A stretch of DNA of 64,000 bases from Sphingomonas kyeonggiensis. GTDB lineage: Bacteria > Pseudomonadota > Alphaproteobacteria > Sphingomonadales > Sphingomonadaceae. Below are positions 43,462 through 51,347 of this stretch, one piece after another (position 1 is the first letter of the stretch; each line of letters starts with the position of its first letter). The stretch is from assembly GCF_030812785.1 (NCBI RefSeq), contig NZ_JAUSTJ010000002.1:868001-932000 (forward strand). The letters are read 5' to 3'. Under the pieces are notes generated by a model that made no database searches, was not told where the DNA came from, and was given only the letters and a program-made list of their open reading frames with translations. The position numbers and the translations under genes are program-made.

Positions 43462-44157
43462 TTGGCCTGCAAATTATGTGCGTGGCTGTGCGATCGGTTT
43501 TGTGCCGATCCGGCAAATTCTTTCTGGCAACAATCCGAGGATTGGGAGCGCGCCCATTCGAACGACTACACGCTCTGGCTCGAGGCACCTGTCGAGGATC
43601 GCGAACGGGCGGAGGCGGCGCTGGCAGCCTTCGACACCGATCCCGAAGCGTCCTTTCTTGTTTTACGCGAGCTGGCGGACGCGGGCATGGCCTGGGCCAT
43701 GGAAACGGTCGGATCGCATTATGCGCACGGGGGCGCTGTCGCCGCCGATTTCGAGCTCGCGCGAGACTATTATTGCCGGGCGATCGAGGGGGGCTCCTGG
43801 ATGGCGACGATCGGCTATGCCAAGCTGCTGGCAGGGCATGGAGATTTCGACGGTTGCGAAGCGGTGCTGCGGGACGGCGTCGAGCAGGACTTCATTCCCG
43901 CCTGTTTCTGGCTCGCCCGGTATCGATTGAAGCAGTCCAGCCGCGCCTCTGTCTGTCGCGCGGTGAGGCCGTTGCTGGAGCATGCGGCCGATGCCGGGCA
44001 TCCCGCCGCGGCACTGTTTCTTGCCCGCCTGAAATTGCTGGGGAAATTCGGCTTCCGCGAAATTCCGGCCGGCTTCAGGCAAATCTCGAAGGTTGTCGAG
44101 CGGAGCAGCTCCGAGGCTTCGGCATCGCACGGCACTCCCGCCGAGGCTGCGGGCTGA
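43462..44157 (+). CDS. Sel1-like repeat (TPR-like) protein
   Basis: The 231-residue protein has alpha-helical repeat units typical of Sel1-like proteins: AWAMETVGSHYAHGGAVAADFELARDYYCRAIEGG (seen as VGSHYAHGG and ARDYYCRAIEGG), WMATIGYAKLLAGHGD and PAAALFLARLKLLGKFG. The N-terminal ACKLCAWLCDRFCADP has four Cys close together. No signal peptide is seen with the TTG start. Sel1 proteins are scaffolds in signalling or envelope processes; nothing more can be said. Base composition is slightly lower in GC than neighbours. It is followed 46 bp later by the AAC(3)-like gene in the same direction. Confidence 0.72.
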   Translation: MACKLCAWLCDRFCADPANSFWQQSEDWERAHSNDYTLWLEAPVEDRERAEAALAAFDTDPEASFLVLRELADAGMAWAMETVGSHYAHGGAVAADFELARDYYCRAIEGGSWMATIGYAKLLAGHGDFDGCEAVLRDGVEQDFIPACFWLARYRLKQSSRASVCRAVRPLLEHAADAGHPAAALFLARLKLLGKFGFREIPAGFRQISKVVERSSSEASASHGTPAEAAG

Positions 44158-44203
44158 ACGCTTGCGCATGGCGCCACGCTGGCCGGAATGGCATCAGGGC
44201 CGG

Positions 44204-44974
44204 ATGGAGTCGATCTCGAGGACGAAGCTGGTCGAGCAGCTGCACGCGCTGGGCGTGCGCGAGGGCGGGGTGCTGCTCGTTCATATGAGCTACCGCGCCG
44301 TCCGCCCGGTCGAGGGTGGCCCGGAGGGGCTGATCGCTGCGCTTGCCGAGGCGCTGGGACCGGAGGGCACGCTGGCCATGCCCTCGGCGACCGGCGACGA
44401 CGATGTCGCGTTCGACCCGGCGACCACGACCAATCGCGACGATCTGGGCATTGTCGCCGACCTGTTCTGGCGGATGCCCGGCGTGGTGCGCAGCCCGCAT
44501 TTCGATGCGGTCTCGGCATGCGGCCCGAAGGCGGAATGGATCACCGGCGGCCCCTTCGTGCTGCCGCCCGCAGCCCCGGAAAGCGCGATTGACCGGATCC
44601 GCGCGCTGGGCGGGCAGGTGATGCTGCTCGGCGTCACGCATCACGCCAACACCATGCTCCATCTCGCCGAGCTGGTCGGCGGCGCGCCCTATCGCAGCGA
44701 TTTCCATTACATCGATGCCGAGGGCCGGGAGGTCCATTACGGCGAGAATGACAGCTGCTGCGAGAAGTTCGAACTCGCCGATGGCTGGCTGCGCGCCGAG
44801 GGGCTGCAGCGCGAAGGGCAGGTCGGCCATGCCGAGGCGCGGCTGATGGATGCGGAAGCGCTGGTGCGGATCGCTTCGGAGAAGGTGCGACAGGACCCGC
44901 TGATCTTCCTCCACGACCCCGATCAGGGTTGCGAGGAATGCAACGAAGCGCGGGAAGGCCTCCACGACGCCTGA
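44204..44974 (+). CDS. AAC(3)-family N-acetyltransferase
   Basis: The ~256-residue protein matches the aminoglycoside 3-N-acetyltransferase/FrbF/YokD family: RTKLVEQLHALGVREGGVLLVHMSYRAV at the start (conserved blocks LVEQLHALGV and LLVHMSYRAV), GPEGTLAMPSATG, MPGVVRSPHFDAVSACG in place of the usual LRSxHPxxSVAAxG, and LLGVTHHANTMLHLAEL. It uses acetyl-CoA to acetylate an amino group; chromosomal members may act on other substrates, so resistance should not be assumed. The start is uncertain: the ATG at 44204 has a weak AGGG before it, and an ATG at 44168 is possible. Confidence 0.87.
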   Translation: MESISRTKLVEQLHALGVREGGVLLVHMSYRAVRPVEGGPEGLIAALAEALGPEGTLAMPSATGDDDVAFDPATTTNRDDLGIVADLFWRMPGVVRSPHFDAVSACGPKAEWITGGPFVLPPAAPESAIDRIRALGGQVMLLGVTHHANTMLHLAELVGGAPYRSDFHYIDAEGREVHYGENDSCCEKFELADGWLRAEGLQREGQVGHAEARLMDAEALVRIASEKVRQDPLIFLHDPDQGCEECNEAREGLHDA

Positions 44975-44976
44975 AA

Positions 44977-45106
44977 GCCCTCTCCTTTGGGAGAGGGTTG
45001 GGTGAGGGCGGCCTATCCACGGGCGAAACTATATGAGGTGTGTTGACCCTCATCCCTCCCACCGCCTTTGGCGGCGGGCCCCTCCCTTCTCCCAGTGGGA
45101 GAAGGG
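44977..45106. repeat. Paired palindromic repeat between convergent genes
   Basis: CCCTCTCCTTTGGGAGAGGGTTGGGTGAGGGCGGC at the left has a partial complement at the right (CCCTCATCCCTCCCACCGCC ... CCCTTCTCCCAGTGGGAGAAGGG). It fills the gap between the AAC(3)-like gene and the potassium channel. Confidence 0.7.
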
Positions 45107-46114
45107 TTATCCGGTCACGATCTCCAGGATCGTGTCGCCCGCCAGCAGCGCCTGCGCCTCGGGCGTCTTGTGGCCATGGGGCACGCCGCCGCGATAGATG
45201 CGCACGCCCAGGCCCGTGGCGATCGCCGATAGCGGATGCCCGATCTCCTCCGGGCGCACCGGGCGCTCGGACAGCTCCACCTCGCCATGGATCGAGGCGA
45301 GGTCGGTCAGGTAATCCGCAAGATGCGGCCCCTGGCACGAGCTGGCGAGCAGCAGCCCGGCGAAGCTCACCGGATTGACCACGGTGGTCGCGCCCGCCGC
45401 GCGCGCCGGCAGCTCATTGTCCTCGTTGCGCACGATCACGCTGATCGGGACGTTCGGCGCCAGGTGCCGCGCGGTGAGGGTGATCAGGATCGAGGTGTCG
45501 TCGCGCCCGGCGCAGACGATCATCGATTCGGCGCTCATGATATGGACGTCCTTAAGCACCTGGTCGCGCGTGGCATCGGCCTGGAGCACGATGCAGCCGC
45601 ATTCCTGGGCGCGGGCGACATTGCCCTCGTTCTGGTCGATCACGACGATGCTGCCGGGTGTCCTGCCGCGCGCGATAAGCTCGTCGACTGTCTCCGATCC
45701 GGTGGTGCCATATCCCGCCACGATGATGTGGCCCGCAAGGGTCCGCTGGATCATTGCCATACGCCATTTGTCCCAGGTGCGCTTGAGCACGAAATTATAG
45801 GCGGTGCCGAGGAAGATCAGCACCACGAACACGCGGATCGGGGTGACGACGAACGCGTCGAACATCCGCGCCGAATTGCTCACCGGCACGATGTCGCCAT
45901 AGCCGGTGGTCGTCACCGAGATCGACGTGAAATAGAGGATGTCGAGGAAGCTGACATGGCCGTCGGCCGAATCCTTCAGCCCGTCGCGCTCGATCCAGTG
46001 GACGCCCACCGCCAGGGCAAGGAGCGCCAGCACCGCCAGCACCCGCCAGCCGATCGCTGCCCAGACGGGCATGCTCGACTTGCGTTTGAGCGTGGCGGGC
46101 GGCTTCAGCGCCAT
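45107..46114 (-). CDS. Potassium channel protein with RCK (TrkA-N) domain
   Basis: The 335-residue protein has two transmembrane helices around a pore loop with an exact K+ selectivity filter (TSISVTTTGYGDIVPVS, filter at residues ~68-74), then a cytoplasmic RCK domain with a nucleotide-binding Rossmann start (GHIIVAGYGTTGSETV, ~127-142, and IVVIDQNEGNVARAQ) and a TrkA-C-like end. It should form a tetrameric, ligand-gated K+ channel like MthK. Its ATG shares one base with the stop of the upstream NlpD-like gene, so the two are cotranslated. Confidence 0.95.
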   Translation of the reverse strand: MALKPPATLKRKSSMPVWAAIGWRVLAVLALLALAVGVHWIERDGLKDSADGHVSFLDILYFTSISVTTTGYGDIVPVSNSARMFDAFVVTPIRVFVVLIFLGTAYNFVLKRTWDKWRMAMIQRTLAGHIIVAGYGTTGSETVDELIARGRTPGSIVVIDQNEGNVARAQECGCIVLQADATRDQVLKDVHIMSAESMIVCAGRDDTSILITLTARHLAPNVPISVIVRNEDNELPARAAGATTVVNPVSFAGLLLASSCQGPHLADYLTDLASIHGEVELSERPVRPEEIGHPLSAIATGLGVRIYRGGVPHGHKTPEAQALLAGDTILEIVTG

Positions 46115-47223
46115 CAGCGCGCGGGCAGTCTCGGCAGCGGATCGACCGGATTGCGGCCCTGGCGAATCTCGAAATGGAGCTCGGGGCGGTCCGCAAAGCC
46201 CGAATTGCCGGAGAGCGCGATCATCTGGCCCTTCTTCACTGCCTGGCCGCGCTGCACCAGCAGCTGGCCGGCATGACCATACACGGTCGTCCAGCCATCG
46301 CCATGCCGAATGATCACCAGCCCGCCGAGCGCGGGGATGTCCGAGCCGACATAGGCGACCACGCCGTCCGCCGCCGCCAGCACCGGCGTGTCGAGCGGAG
46401 TCGCGATCTTGATGCCGTCATTGCGCTCGCCCGAGGCGCCCGGGCCGAAGCGCTTGATGACGTTGCCCCGGAGCGGCCATTGGAAGCCGCCGGCGAGGCG
46501 CGCCGGTGCGGCCACAGGGGTCGTGGGCGAGAGCACGCGGGCCGAGGAAGCGGTCGGCGCGGCCGGCTTGGCCTTCTCGGCGATGGCGGGCTGGCCGCCG
46601 GTGACGATGTCGTCCACGTCGAGATCGAGGTGGAAGCGCGCGGCGCGCTGCTCGATCGTCTCGGGCCGGCCATTGGGCGAGGCGGTGTCCGGGATCAGCA
46701 GCCGCTGGCCGGTGCGCAGGATATAGGGCTCCTGCAGCTCGTTGACCGCGATGATCCGCGACCAGTCGACGCCGTACGCCACCGCAATCGCGATGCCGGT
46801 CTCGCCGTCGCGGACCAGGTGATAGCGTCCGCCCGGGATGATCAGCTTCTGGCCGACGCGGATCACGAAGGGCGGGGGGATGTCGTTGGCGCGCGCGATC
46901 GCTTCCGATCCCGCGCCGGTCTTCGCCGAGATCGAGCGCAGCGAGTCGCCCGGCCTGACCGTGTAGCTGGTGCCGGCGATGACGCGCGAATCCGCCTGCA
47001 CCTTGCGCGACTGCCAGGCGTTAGGCGGGGCGGGGAGGCGGCGGACGTCCTGCTCGTTGCCGAGGGCGGGGCGCTCCCAGCGCTCCTGCTGCGGCTCGGG
47101 ATTGCGGTCCTGCCGTTCGCGCGGCGGCGCGCGATAGCCGGGATCGTCATAGGCCCCGCCGCGCTGCGGAATACAGGCGGCCAGCAACAGCAGCGCCACC
47201 GGCGCCATCCGCTTTACCGCCAT
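46114..47223 (-). CDS. NlpD-like LysM/LytM (M23-fold) lipoprotein with degenerate zinc site
   Basis: The 369-residue protein starts with a lipoprotein signal (KRMAPVALLLLAAC, lipid on Cys17) and has two LysM peptidoglycan-binding modules (YTVRPGDSLRSISAKTG ... LIIPG and YHLVRDGETGIAIAVAYG ... LLIPD). A C-terminal M23/LytM domain follows. In that domain the first zinc motif reads ERNDGIKIA instead of RHxGxDI, so the His and Asp ligands are missing, while YGHAGQL and ELHFEIR remain. This is the pattern of amidase activators such as NlpD and EnvC, so it probably controls cell-wall hydrolases at division. It follows serS, as nlpD often does. Confidence 0.9.
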   Translation of the reverse strand: MAVKRMAPVALLLLAACIPQRGGAYDDPGYRAPPRERQDRNPEPQQERWERPALGNEQDVRRLPAPPNAWQSRKVQADSRVIAGTSYTVRPGDSLRSISAKTGAGSEAIARANDIPPPFVIRVGQKLIIPGGRYHLVRDGETGIAIAVAYGVDWSRIIAVNELQEPYILRTGQRLLIPDTASPNGRPETIEQRAARFHLDLDVDDIVTGGQPAIAEKAKPAAPTASSARVLSPTTPVAAPARLAGGFQWPLRGNVIKRFGPGASGERNDGIKIATPLDTPVLAAADGVVAYVGSDIPALGGLVIIRHGDGWTTVYGHAGQLLVQRGQAVKKGQMIALSGNSGFADRPELHFEIRQGRNPVDPLPRLPAR

Positions 47224-47309
47224 CGATCCGACCCCCGAATTAACCATCTTGGCCCGCACCATAACGCGCATTTCCCCGCGCGTCAGGTACGTCTGAATGC
47301 GGAGGTGTC

Positions 47310-48581
47310 TCAGTTTGCCGGTTCGAGCCTCTCCAGGCCCTTGAGATAGGGCTTGAGCACCTCGGGGATCGTCACCGAGCCGTCTTCCTGCTGGTAGTTC
47401 TCCAGCACCGCGACCAGCGTGCGGCCCACCGCCAGGCCCGAGCCGTTGAGCGTGTGCACGAAGCGCGTGCCCTTCTCGGCTTCCGGGCGATAGCGCGCGT
47501 TCATCCGGCGCGCCTGGAAGTCACCACAGGTCGAGCAGGACGAGATCTCGCGGTAGCGCGCCTGGCCGGGCAGCCACACTTCGAGGTCATAGGTTCGCGC
47601 CGCGGTGAAGCCCATGTCGCCGCTGCACAGCTTCATCCGGCGGAAGGGCAGGCCGAGCGCAGTGAGGATGCCCTCGGCGCACTGAGTCATGCGCTCGTGC
47701 TCGGCTTCGCTCTGCTCGGGTGTGGTGATCGAGACCATCTCGACCTTCTCGAACTGGTGCTGGCGGATGAAGCCGCGCGTGTCGCGGCCCGCCGAGCCGG
47801 CTTCCGAGCGAAAGCAGGCGGTGAGCGCGGCGAAGCGCAGCGGCAGCTCCTGCTCGGCGAGGATCTGCTCGCGCACGATGTTGGTCAGGCTCACCTCGGC
47901 AGTGGGGATCAGCCAGCGGCCATCGGTGGTCTGGAAGCTGTCCTCGGCGAACTTGGGCAGCTGGCCGGTGCCAAACATCGTCTCGGAGCGAACGAGCAGC
48001 GGTGGGATCGCCTGCTCATAGCCATGGCCCTCGAGCGTATCGAGCATGAACTGGCCGAGCGCGCGGTGCAGCTTGGCGGCGGCGCCGCGCACCAGCGTGA
48101 AGCGCGTGCCGGAGAGCAGCGCGCCGGTCTCGAAATCCAGGCCAAGCGCGGGACCGAACGCGTCATGCTCCTTCGCTTCGAAAGGGAGGACGGTCGGCTC
48201 GCCGACGGTGGCGACGAGCTGGTTGTCTTCCTCGTCGGCGCCCGTAGGGACGTCCGCATATGGAATGTTGGGAAGGGCGGCCAGCAGCGTCGTCAGCTCG
48301 GCGCCGACGGCCTTTTCCTCGGCGTCGATCTCCGGCATCCGCTCCTTGAGCGTGGCGACTTCGGCCATCAGGTCGGTGGGGTCGTCGCGGCGCGCCTTGG
48401 CCGCGCCGATCGCCTTCGAGGCCTCGTTGCGGCGCGTCTGCACCGCCTGCGCCTCGGTGATCAGCGCGCGGCGCTTCTCGTCGAGCGCGACCAGCGCTTC
48501 GGCCTGGGGTTCCAGCCCGCGGCGGGCGAGGCCGGCGTCGAAGGCTGCGGGGTTCTCACGGATGGCGCGGATATCGTGCAT
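47310..48581 (-). CDS. serS: Seryl-tRNA synthetase
   Basis: This class II synthetase charges tRNA-Ser and tRNA-Sec. The 423-residue protein has the N-terminal coiled-coil arm ([20 protein letters not shown] ... [22 protein letters not shown]), motif 2 [27 protein letters not shown] (shown as [15 protein letters not shown]) and motif 3 [20 protein letters not shown]. The ATG at 48581 gives the family start; the frame extends 12 codons further but without support. It is the first gene of the unit serS, nlpD-like, K+ channel on the minus strand. Confidence 0.97.
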   Translation of the reverse strand: MHDIRAIRENPAAFDAGLARRGLEPQAEALVALDEKRRALITEAQAVQTRRNEASKAIGAAKARRDDPTDLMAEVATLKERMPEIDAEEKAVGAELTTLLAALPNIPYADVPTGADEEDNQLVATVGEPTVLPFEAKEHDAFGPALGLDFETGALLSGTRFTLVRGAAAKLHRALGQFMLDTLEGHGYEQAIPPLLVRSETMFGTGQLPKFAEDSFQTTDGRWLIPTAEVSLTNIVREQILAEQELPLRFAALTACFRSEAGSAGRDTRGFIRQHQFEKVEMVSITTPEQSEAEHERMTQCAEGILTALGLPFRRMKLCSGDMGFTAARTYDLEVWLPGQARYREISSCSTCGDFQARRMNARYRPEAEKGTRFVHTLNGSGLAVGRTLVAVLENYQQEDGSVTIPEVLKPYLKGLERLEPAN

Positions 48582-48672
48582 GGCCGGGCGTATGACCGCG
48601 CTCCCGCCCGCGCGCAACCCTGCCGCATTCGGCGGCGTTTAGGGATCAGGCACGAAAACAAGGAGAATGGAT

Positions 48673-49131
48673 ATGCAGGTTCCGCACGATACGGTCGTCG
48701 TGGTCGCCGATGGGCGCAAGATGCTGTTCCTGAGGAACGCGGGCGACGCCACGGTCCCGAACCTGCAGGTCGAGAAGAAGGTGATCGACAAGCACAATCC
48801 CGCGCATCACGACCAGGCGACTGACCTGGCCGGCGGCGCGATGGGCACCCGGACCGCGGGCGCGCAATGGGGCGGCGGCAACATGGAGGAAGTCGATTTC
48901 CACCAGCTGGAGGAAGACCGCTTCGCCGCCGAGACGGCGGCGCTGCTCAAGGAACGCGCGCTGCGCCAGGACTTCGAGTCGCTGATCATCATCGCCCCGC
49001 CCAGGACGCTGGGCGAGCTGCGCAAGCACTACCACAAGGAAGTAAGCGACCGCCTGCGCGCCGAGATCGCCAAGGACCTGACCGGTCACCCGGTCTCGGA
49101 GATCGAGCAGGCGCTGGCAAAGGCGGAGTAG
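48673..49131 (+). CDS. Host attachment family protein
   Basis: The 152-residue soluble protein matches the Host_attach family first linked to Agrobacterium attachment to plant cells: VPHDTVVVVADGRKMLFLRNAG, the middle DLAGGAMGTRTAG region and the C-terminal FESLIIIAPPRTLGELRKHYHKEVSDRL. The name is historical; the fold resembles eRF1 domain 1/RNase E-like stress proteins, and the real role is uncertain. The ATG at 48673 is preferred to that at 48667 because AGGAG is 7 nt upstream. Confidence 0.87.
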   Translation: MQVPHDTVVVVADGRKMLFLRNAGDATVPNLQVEKKVIDKHNPAHHDQATDLAGGAMGTRTAGAQWGGGNMEEVDFHQLEEDRFAAETAALLKERALRQDFESLIIIAPPRTLGELRKHYHKEVSDRLRAEIAKDLTGHPVSEIEQALAKAE

Positions 49132-49200
49132 GCACCGAAGCCGTCAGGTGCGCCTCAAACCGTCAGTCGCGGCCCCAAGATGGTCACCCGCGCCCAAGCC

Positions 49201-49280
49201 GTCATCCCGACGGAAGTCGGGATCTCAGGAGATGGCGCGGGGAAGGAGCCGCACGAGATCCCGGCTTCCGCCGGGATGAC
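49201..49280. repeat. REPIN-like element, copy 2
   Basis: Arms GTCATCCCGACGGAAGTCGG-GATCTC and GAGATC-CCGGCTTCCGCCGGGATGAC surround a spacer AGGAGATGGCGCGGGG-AAGGAGCCGCAC. The spacer words GATGGCGCG and GAGCCGCAC are shared with copies at 39652 (inverted) and 53079. Shorter REP remnants flank it (49140-49345); the whole 214-bp gap has no gene. Confidence 0.83.
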
Positions 49281-49345
49281 GGTTACTTGGTCGCCGGGGT
49301 GACGATCAGATGTGGATGACGGCTGTTCGGCCGCCAGGATGACGA

Positions 49346-50326
49346 TCAGGCCTCGCCCGAGTCGTCCGACTTCTTCTTGGCGAACCGCTTCCGCGCGACC
49401 AGCGCCGCCGCGGCACCGCCGAACAGCAGGATCATCGGCGGGGCCGGCACCGGCGCCGGGCCGCCCGAGCTGCTGCCGCCGCATCCGCGCCCGCAGCTGC
49501 TGCTGCCATGGCTGCTCGATCCGTGCCAGCCGCTCGAACCCCAGCCGCTGGAGTTGCTCCAGTGGCTGCTCGATCCGTTCGACGAGGACGAGGTCGACGA
49601 CGAGTTCGACGAGCTGGTCGAGGAGCTGTTCGACGACGAGGTCGAGACATCGCCGCTCGAGCTGGTGGACGAGCTGGTCGAGGTGGACGACGAGACGTCG
49701 CCGCTGGACGAAGAGGAGGTCGAGGACGACACGTCGCCGCTCGAAGACGAGGTCGAGCTGACCTGGCCGCTCGACGTGGAGGTCGAGGAGCCGCCGGTCG
49801 AGGTCGAAGTCGAGGAACCGCCCGTCGAGGTCGAGGAGCCACCGGTGGAAGTGGAAGTCGAGCCGCCCGACGAGGACGAGTTGGACGAAGAGATCTCGAT
49901 GTTGATGCCGCTGGAGCCGCTGCTGCTGCCCGAGGACGAGCCGCCGAAGAAGCCGCCGGCGAAGAAGCCGCCCATGAAGCCGCCGCCGCCCGAGCCGCCG
50001 ATCACGCCCGAGGAGGACGAGCCGCTGCTGCTCGACGAGACCATCGGCATCTCGCCATAGGGCGGGGGAGTCGGGATCGGAGCACCCTGTGCCGTGACGA
50101 CGACGACCTGGGGCTGGCCCTGAGTCGTGGTGGTGACCGTACGCTTGACGACTCGCTTCACCGGGCGAGCGACGGTGCGCTTCACGACCCGCTTCTTCAC
50201 GACGGTGACGTGCCTCACCACGCGCGGCTGCTGGATGCGTTCGGTGACATATACGCCACCGCCGCCGATCACCGCGCCCCCGCAAGTGCAGGCGCACAGT
50301 TTAGCCAAGGCCATGCGAACCGACAT
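49346..50326 (-). CDS. Ser/Thr/Gly-rich surface protein with PEP-CTERM-like C-terminal sorting signal
   Basis: The 326-residue protein has a short N-terminal Cys/Gly hydrophobic part (AKLCACTCGGAVIGGGGVYV), a basic Lys/Arg-Val stretch (VVKKRVVKRTVARPVKRVVK) and a ~170-residue low-complexity region of Ser, Thr and Gly (STSTGGSSTSTS, SSSSSGDVSSST). It ends with APVPAPPMILLFGGAAAALVARKRFAKKK: a Pro-rich motif, one hydrophobic helix and an Arg/Lys tail, the tripartite layout of PEP-CTERM-type exosortase substrates. Such proteins are often glycosylated surface or matrix proteins. The ATG at 50326 is chosen because upstream sequence is AT-rich and non-coding. The repetitive codons make the opposite strand appear open too. 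Confidence 0.78.
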   Translation of the reverse strand: MSVRMALAKLCACTCGGAVIGGGGVYVTERIQQPRVVRHVTVVKKRVVKRTVARPVKRVVKRTVTTTTQGQPQVVVVTAQGAPIPTPPPYGEMPMVSSSSSGSSSSGVIGGSGGGGFMGGFFAGGFFGGSSSGSSSGSSGINIEISSSNSSSSGGSTSTSTGGSSTSTGGSSTSTSTGGSSTSTSSGQVSSTSSSSGDVSSSTSSSSSGDVSSSTSTSSSTSSSGDVSTSSSNSSSTSSSNSSSTSSSSNGSSSHWSNSSGWGSSGWHGSSSHGSSSCGRGCGGSSSGGPAPVPAPPMILLFGGAAAALVARKRFAKKKSDDSGEA

Positions 50327-50649
50327 TGTCCCCACTCTTTCCGTTGCTGGCGCTTCGCTCCCCACTGGACCGTCAGCAGCTTCGCGCCCGTCAATGCAGT
50401 AAAAGTGCAAAACAAACTGTTAAGTGCAATGCCCTTAACAGCCGTTAACTATATTTAAGGATGTTTTTCGCGGGCCTGATTTTTTCTGCGATGGTTAATG
50501 TTCTACTTCGGTACGGAAGTGCGGCTTCTTGGCCGGCCGTCTCTGAACATTTCTGGTTAATTTCCGTGCGGCAGGGGTCTCGGTTCAGCTGCCGCTAATT
50601 TCCCTCCATTTACGGGCTATTACGCCTGTGGATTAAAACAACGGCCCGC
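50327..50649. other. AT-rich intergenic region between divergent genes
   Basis: This region is markedly richer in A/T than the rest of the window (runs such as AAAAGTGCAAAACAAACTGTTAAG and GTTAACTATATTTAAGG). It contains TTAACAG/CTGTTAA words on both sides and no credible open reading frame. It must carry the promoter of the Ser-rich surface gene and upstream control sequence for dksA. Confidence 0.6.
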
Positions 50650-50678
50650 TTGTTAACGCCTTCGCGCGTAAGTATAGG
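50650..50678 (+). promoter_or_regulatory. Predicted sigma-70-type promoter of dksA
   Basis: TTGTTA (-35) and TATAGG (-10) are separated by exactly 17 bp, ending 65 bp before the dksA ATG. This is the best promoter-like match in the gap; it has not been tested. Confidence 0.5.
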
Positions 50679-50743
50679 GCCGCGCAGGGCAAACGGTCAC
50701 CGTACGGCTCGGGCCTGAGCGGGGACCGGAGTGGAGAGTGGGG

Positions 50744-51211
50744 ATGGCTACTGTTTTGGATCGCTTCGACGAACCGGGTAAACGCGTTCCTCCCGCCGCA
50801 AATGACGGCGACGACGGCTATCGGCCGAGCAACGACGAACCCTTCATGAACCCGCGTCAGCTGGAATATTTCCGCAACAAGCTGCACGCGTGGAAGGACG
50901 ACATCTTCCGTGAGGCTGCGGGAACGCTCAACCAGCTGCAGACCGACTCGCTGCGCGAGGCCGATCTCACCGATCGCGCTTCGAGCGAGACCGACTGGTC
51001 GATCGAGCTGCGGACGCGGGATCGCCAGCGCAAGCTGATCTCGAAGATCGACGCGGCGCTGCGCCGGATCGAGGATGGCGAGTATGGCTATTGCGAGGTG
51101 ACCGGCGAGCCGATCAGCCTCGGCCGTCTCGAGGCGCGTCCGATCGCGACGATGACCCTCGAGGCGCAGGAGCGTCACGAGCGCAACGAGAAGGTGTCGC
51201 GGGACGAATAG
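50744..51211 (+). CDS. dksA: RNA polymerase-binding transcription factor DksA, one-cysteine type
   Basis: DksA binds the secondary channel of RNA polymerase and, with ppGpp, adjusts rRNA and amino-acid promoters. The 155-residue protein has the coiled-coil arm (FRNKLHAWKDDIFREAAGTL ... DRASSETDWSIELRTRDRQRKLISKIDAALRRIEDGEYGYC, blocks ASSETDWSIELRTRDR and GEYGYCEVTG). The globular domain reads YCEVTGEPISLGRLEARPIATMTLEAQERHE; only the first of the four zinc Cys is kept, as in other alphaproteobacterial DksA proteins. The coiled-coil tip acidic residues are kept. GGAG lies 7 nt before the ATG at 50744. Confidence 0.95.
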   Translation: MATVLDRFDEPGKRVPPAANDGDDGYRPSNDEPFMNPRQLEYFRNKLHAWKDDIFREAAGTLNQLQTDSLREADLTDRASSETDWSIELRTRDRQRKLISKIDAALRRIEDGEYGYCEVTGEPISLGRLEARPIATMTLEAQERHERNEKVSRDE

Positions 51212-51236
51212 CAGGGGGCTCAGGGCCTCCTTTTTT

Positions 51237-51270
51237 GTGCCTCCGCGGGACAGCCGGGGAGGCACATTTT
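51237..51270 (+). terminator. Terminator after dksA
   Basis: GTGCCTCC ... GGAGGCAC is an 8-bp stem with a GC-rich loop, followed by ATTTTCG. A T6 run lies just before the stem. It is placed 25 bp past the dksA stop. Confidence 0.65.
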
Positions 51271-51347
51271 CGTCCTTTGTTTACACTTTCGGCAAGGTTT
51301 GCTGGGCTATTCTCCGCGCGTAACCACTTTGCGTTTCGAGCGAGACG

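Noticed and set aside
44204..44974. Acquired aminoglycoside resistance gene
   Set aside because: Base composition matches the chromosome, there is no mobile element nearby, and key motif positions differ from clinical AAC(3) enzymes. It is better treated as a chromosomal family member of unknown substrate.
49377..50060. An acidic, Pro/Glu/Val-rich frame (EEPPVEVEVEEPP) on the plus strand opposite the Ser-rich gene
   Set aside because: It mirrors the Ser/Thr/Gly codon repeats of the minus strand. The minus-strand frame has a proper N-terminus, sorting tail and flanking signals; the plus frame has none.
51091..51200. dksA seen as damaged because three zinc-finger Cys are missing
   Set aside because: Loss of these Cys is normal in alphaproteobacterial DksA proteins, and the rest of the domain is well conserved.
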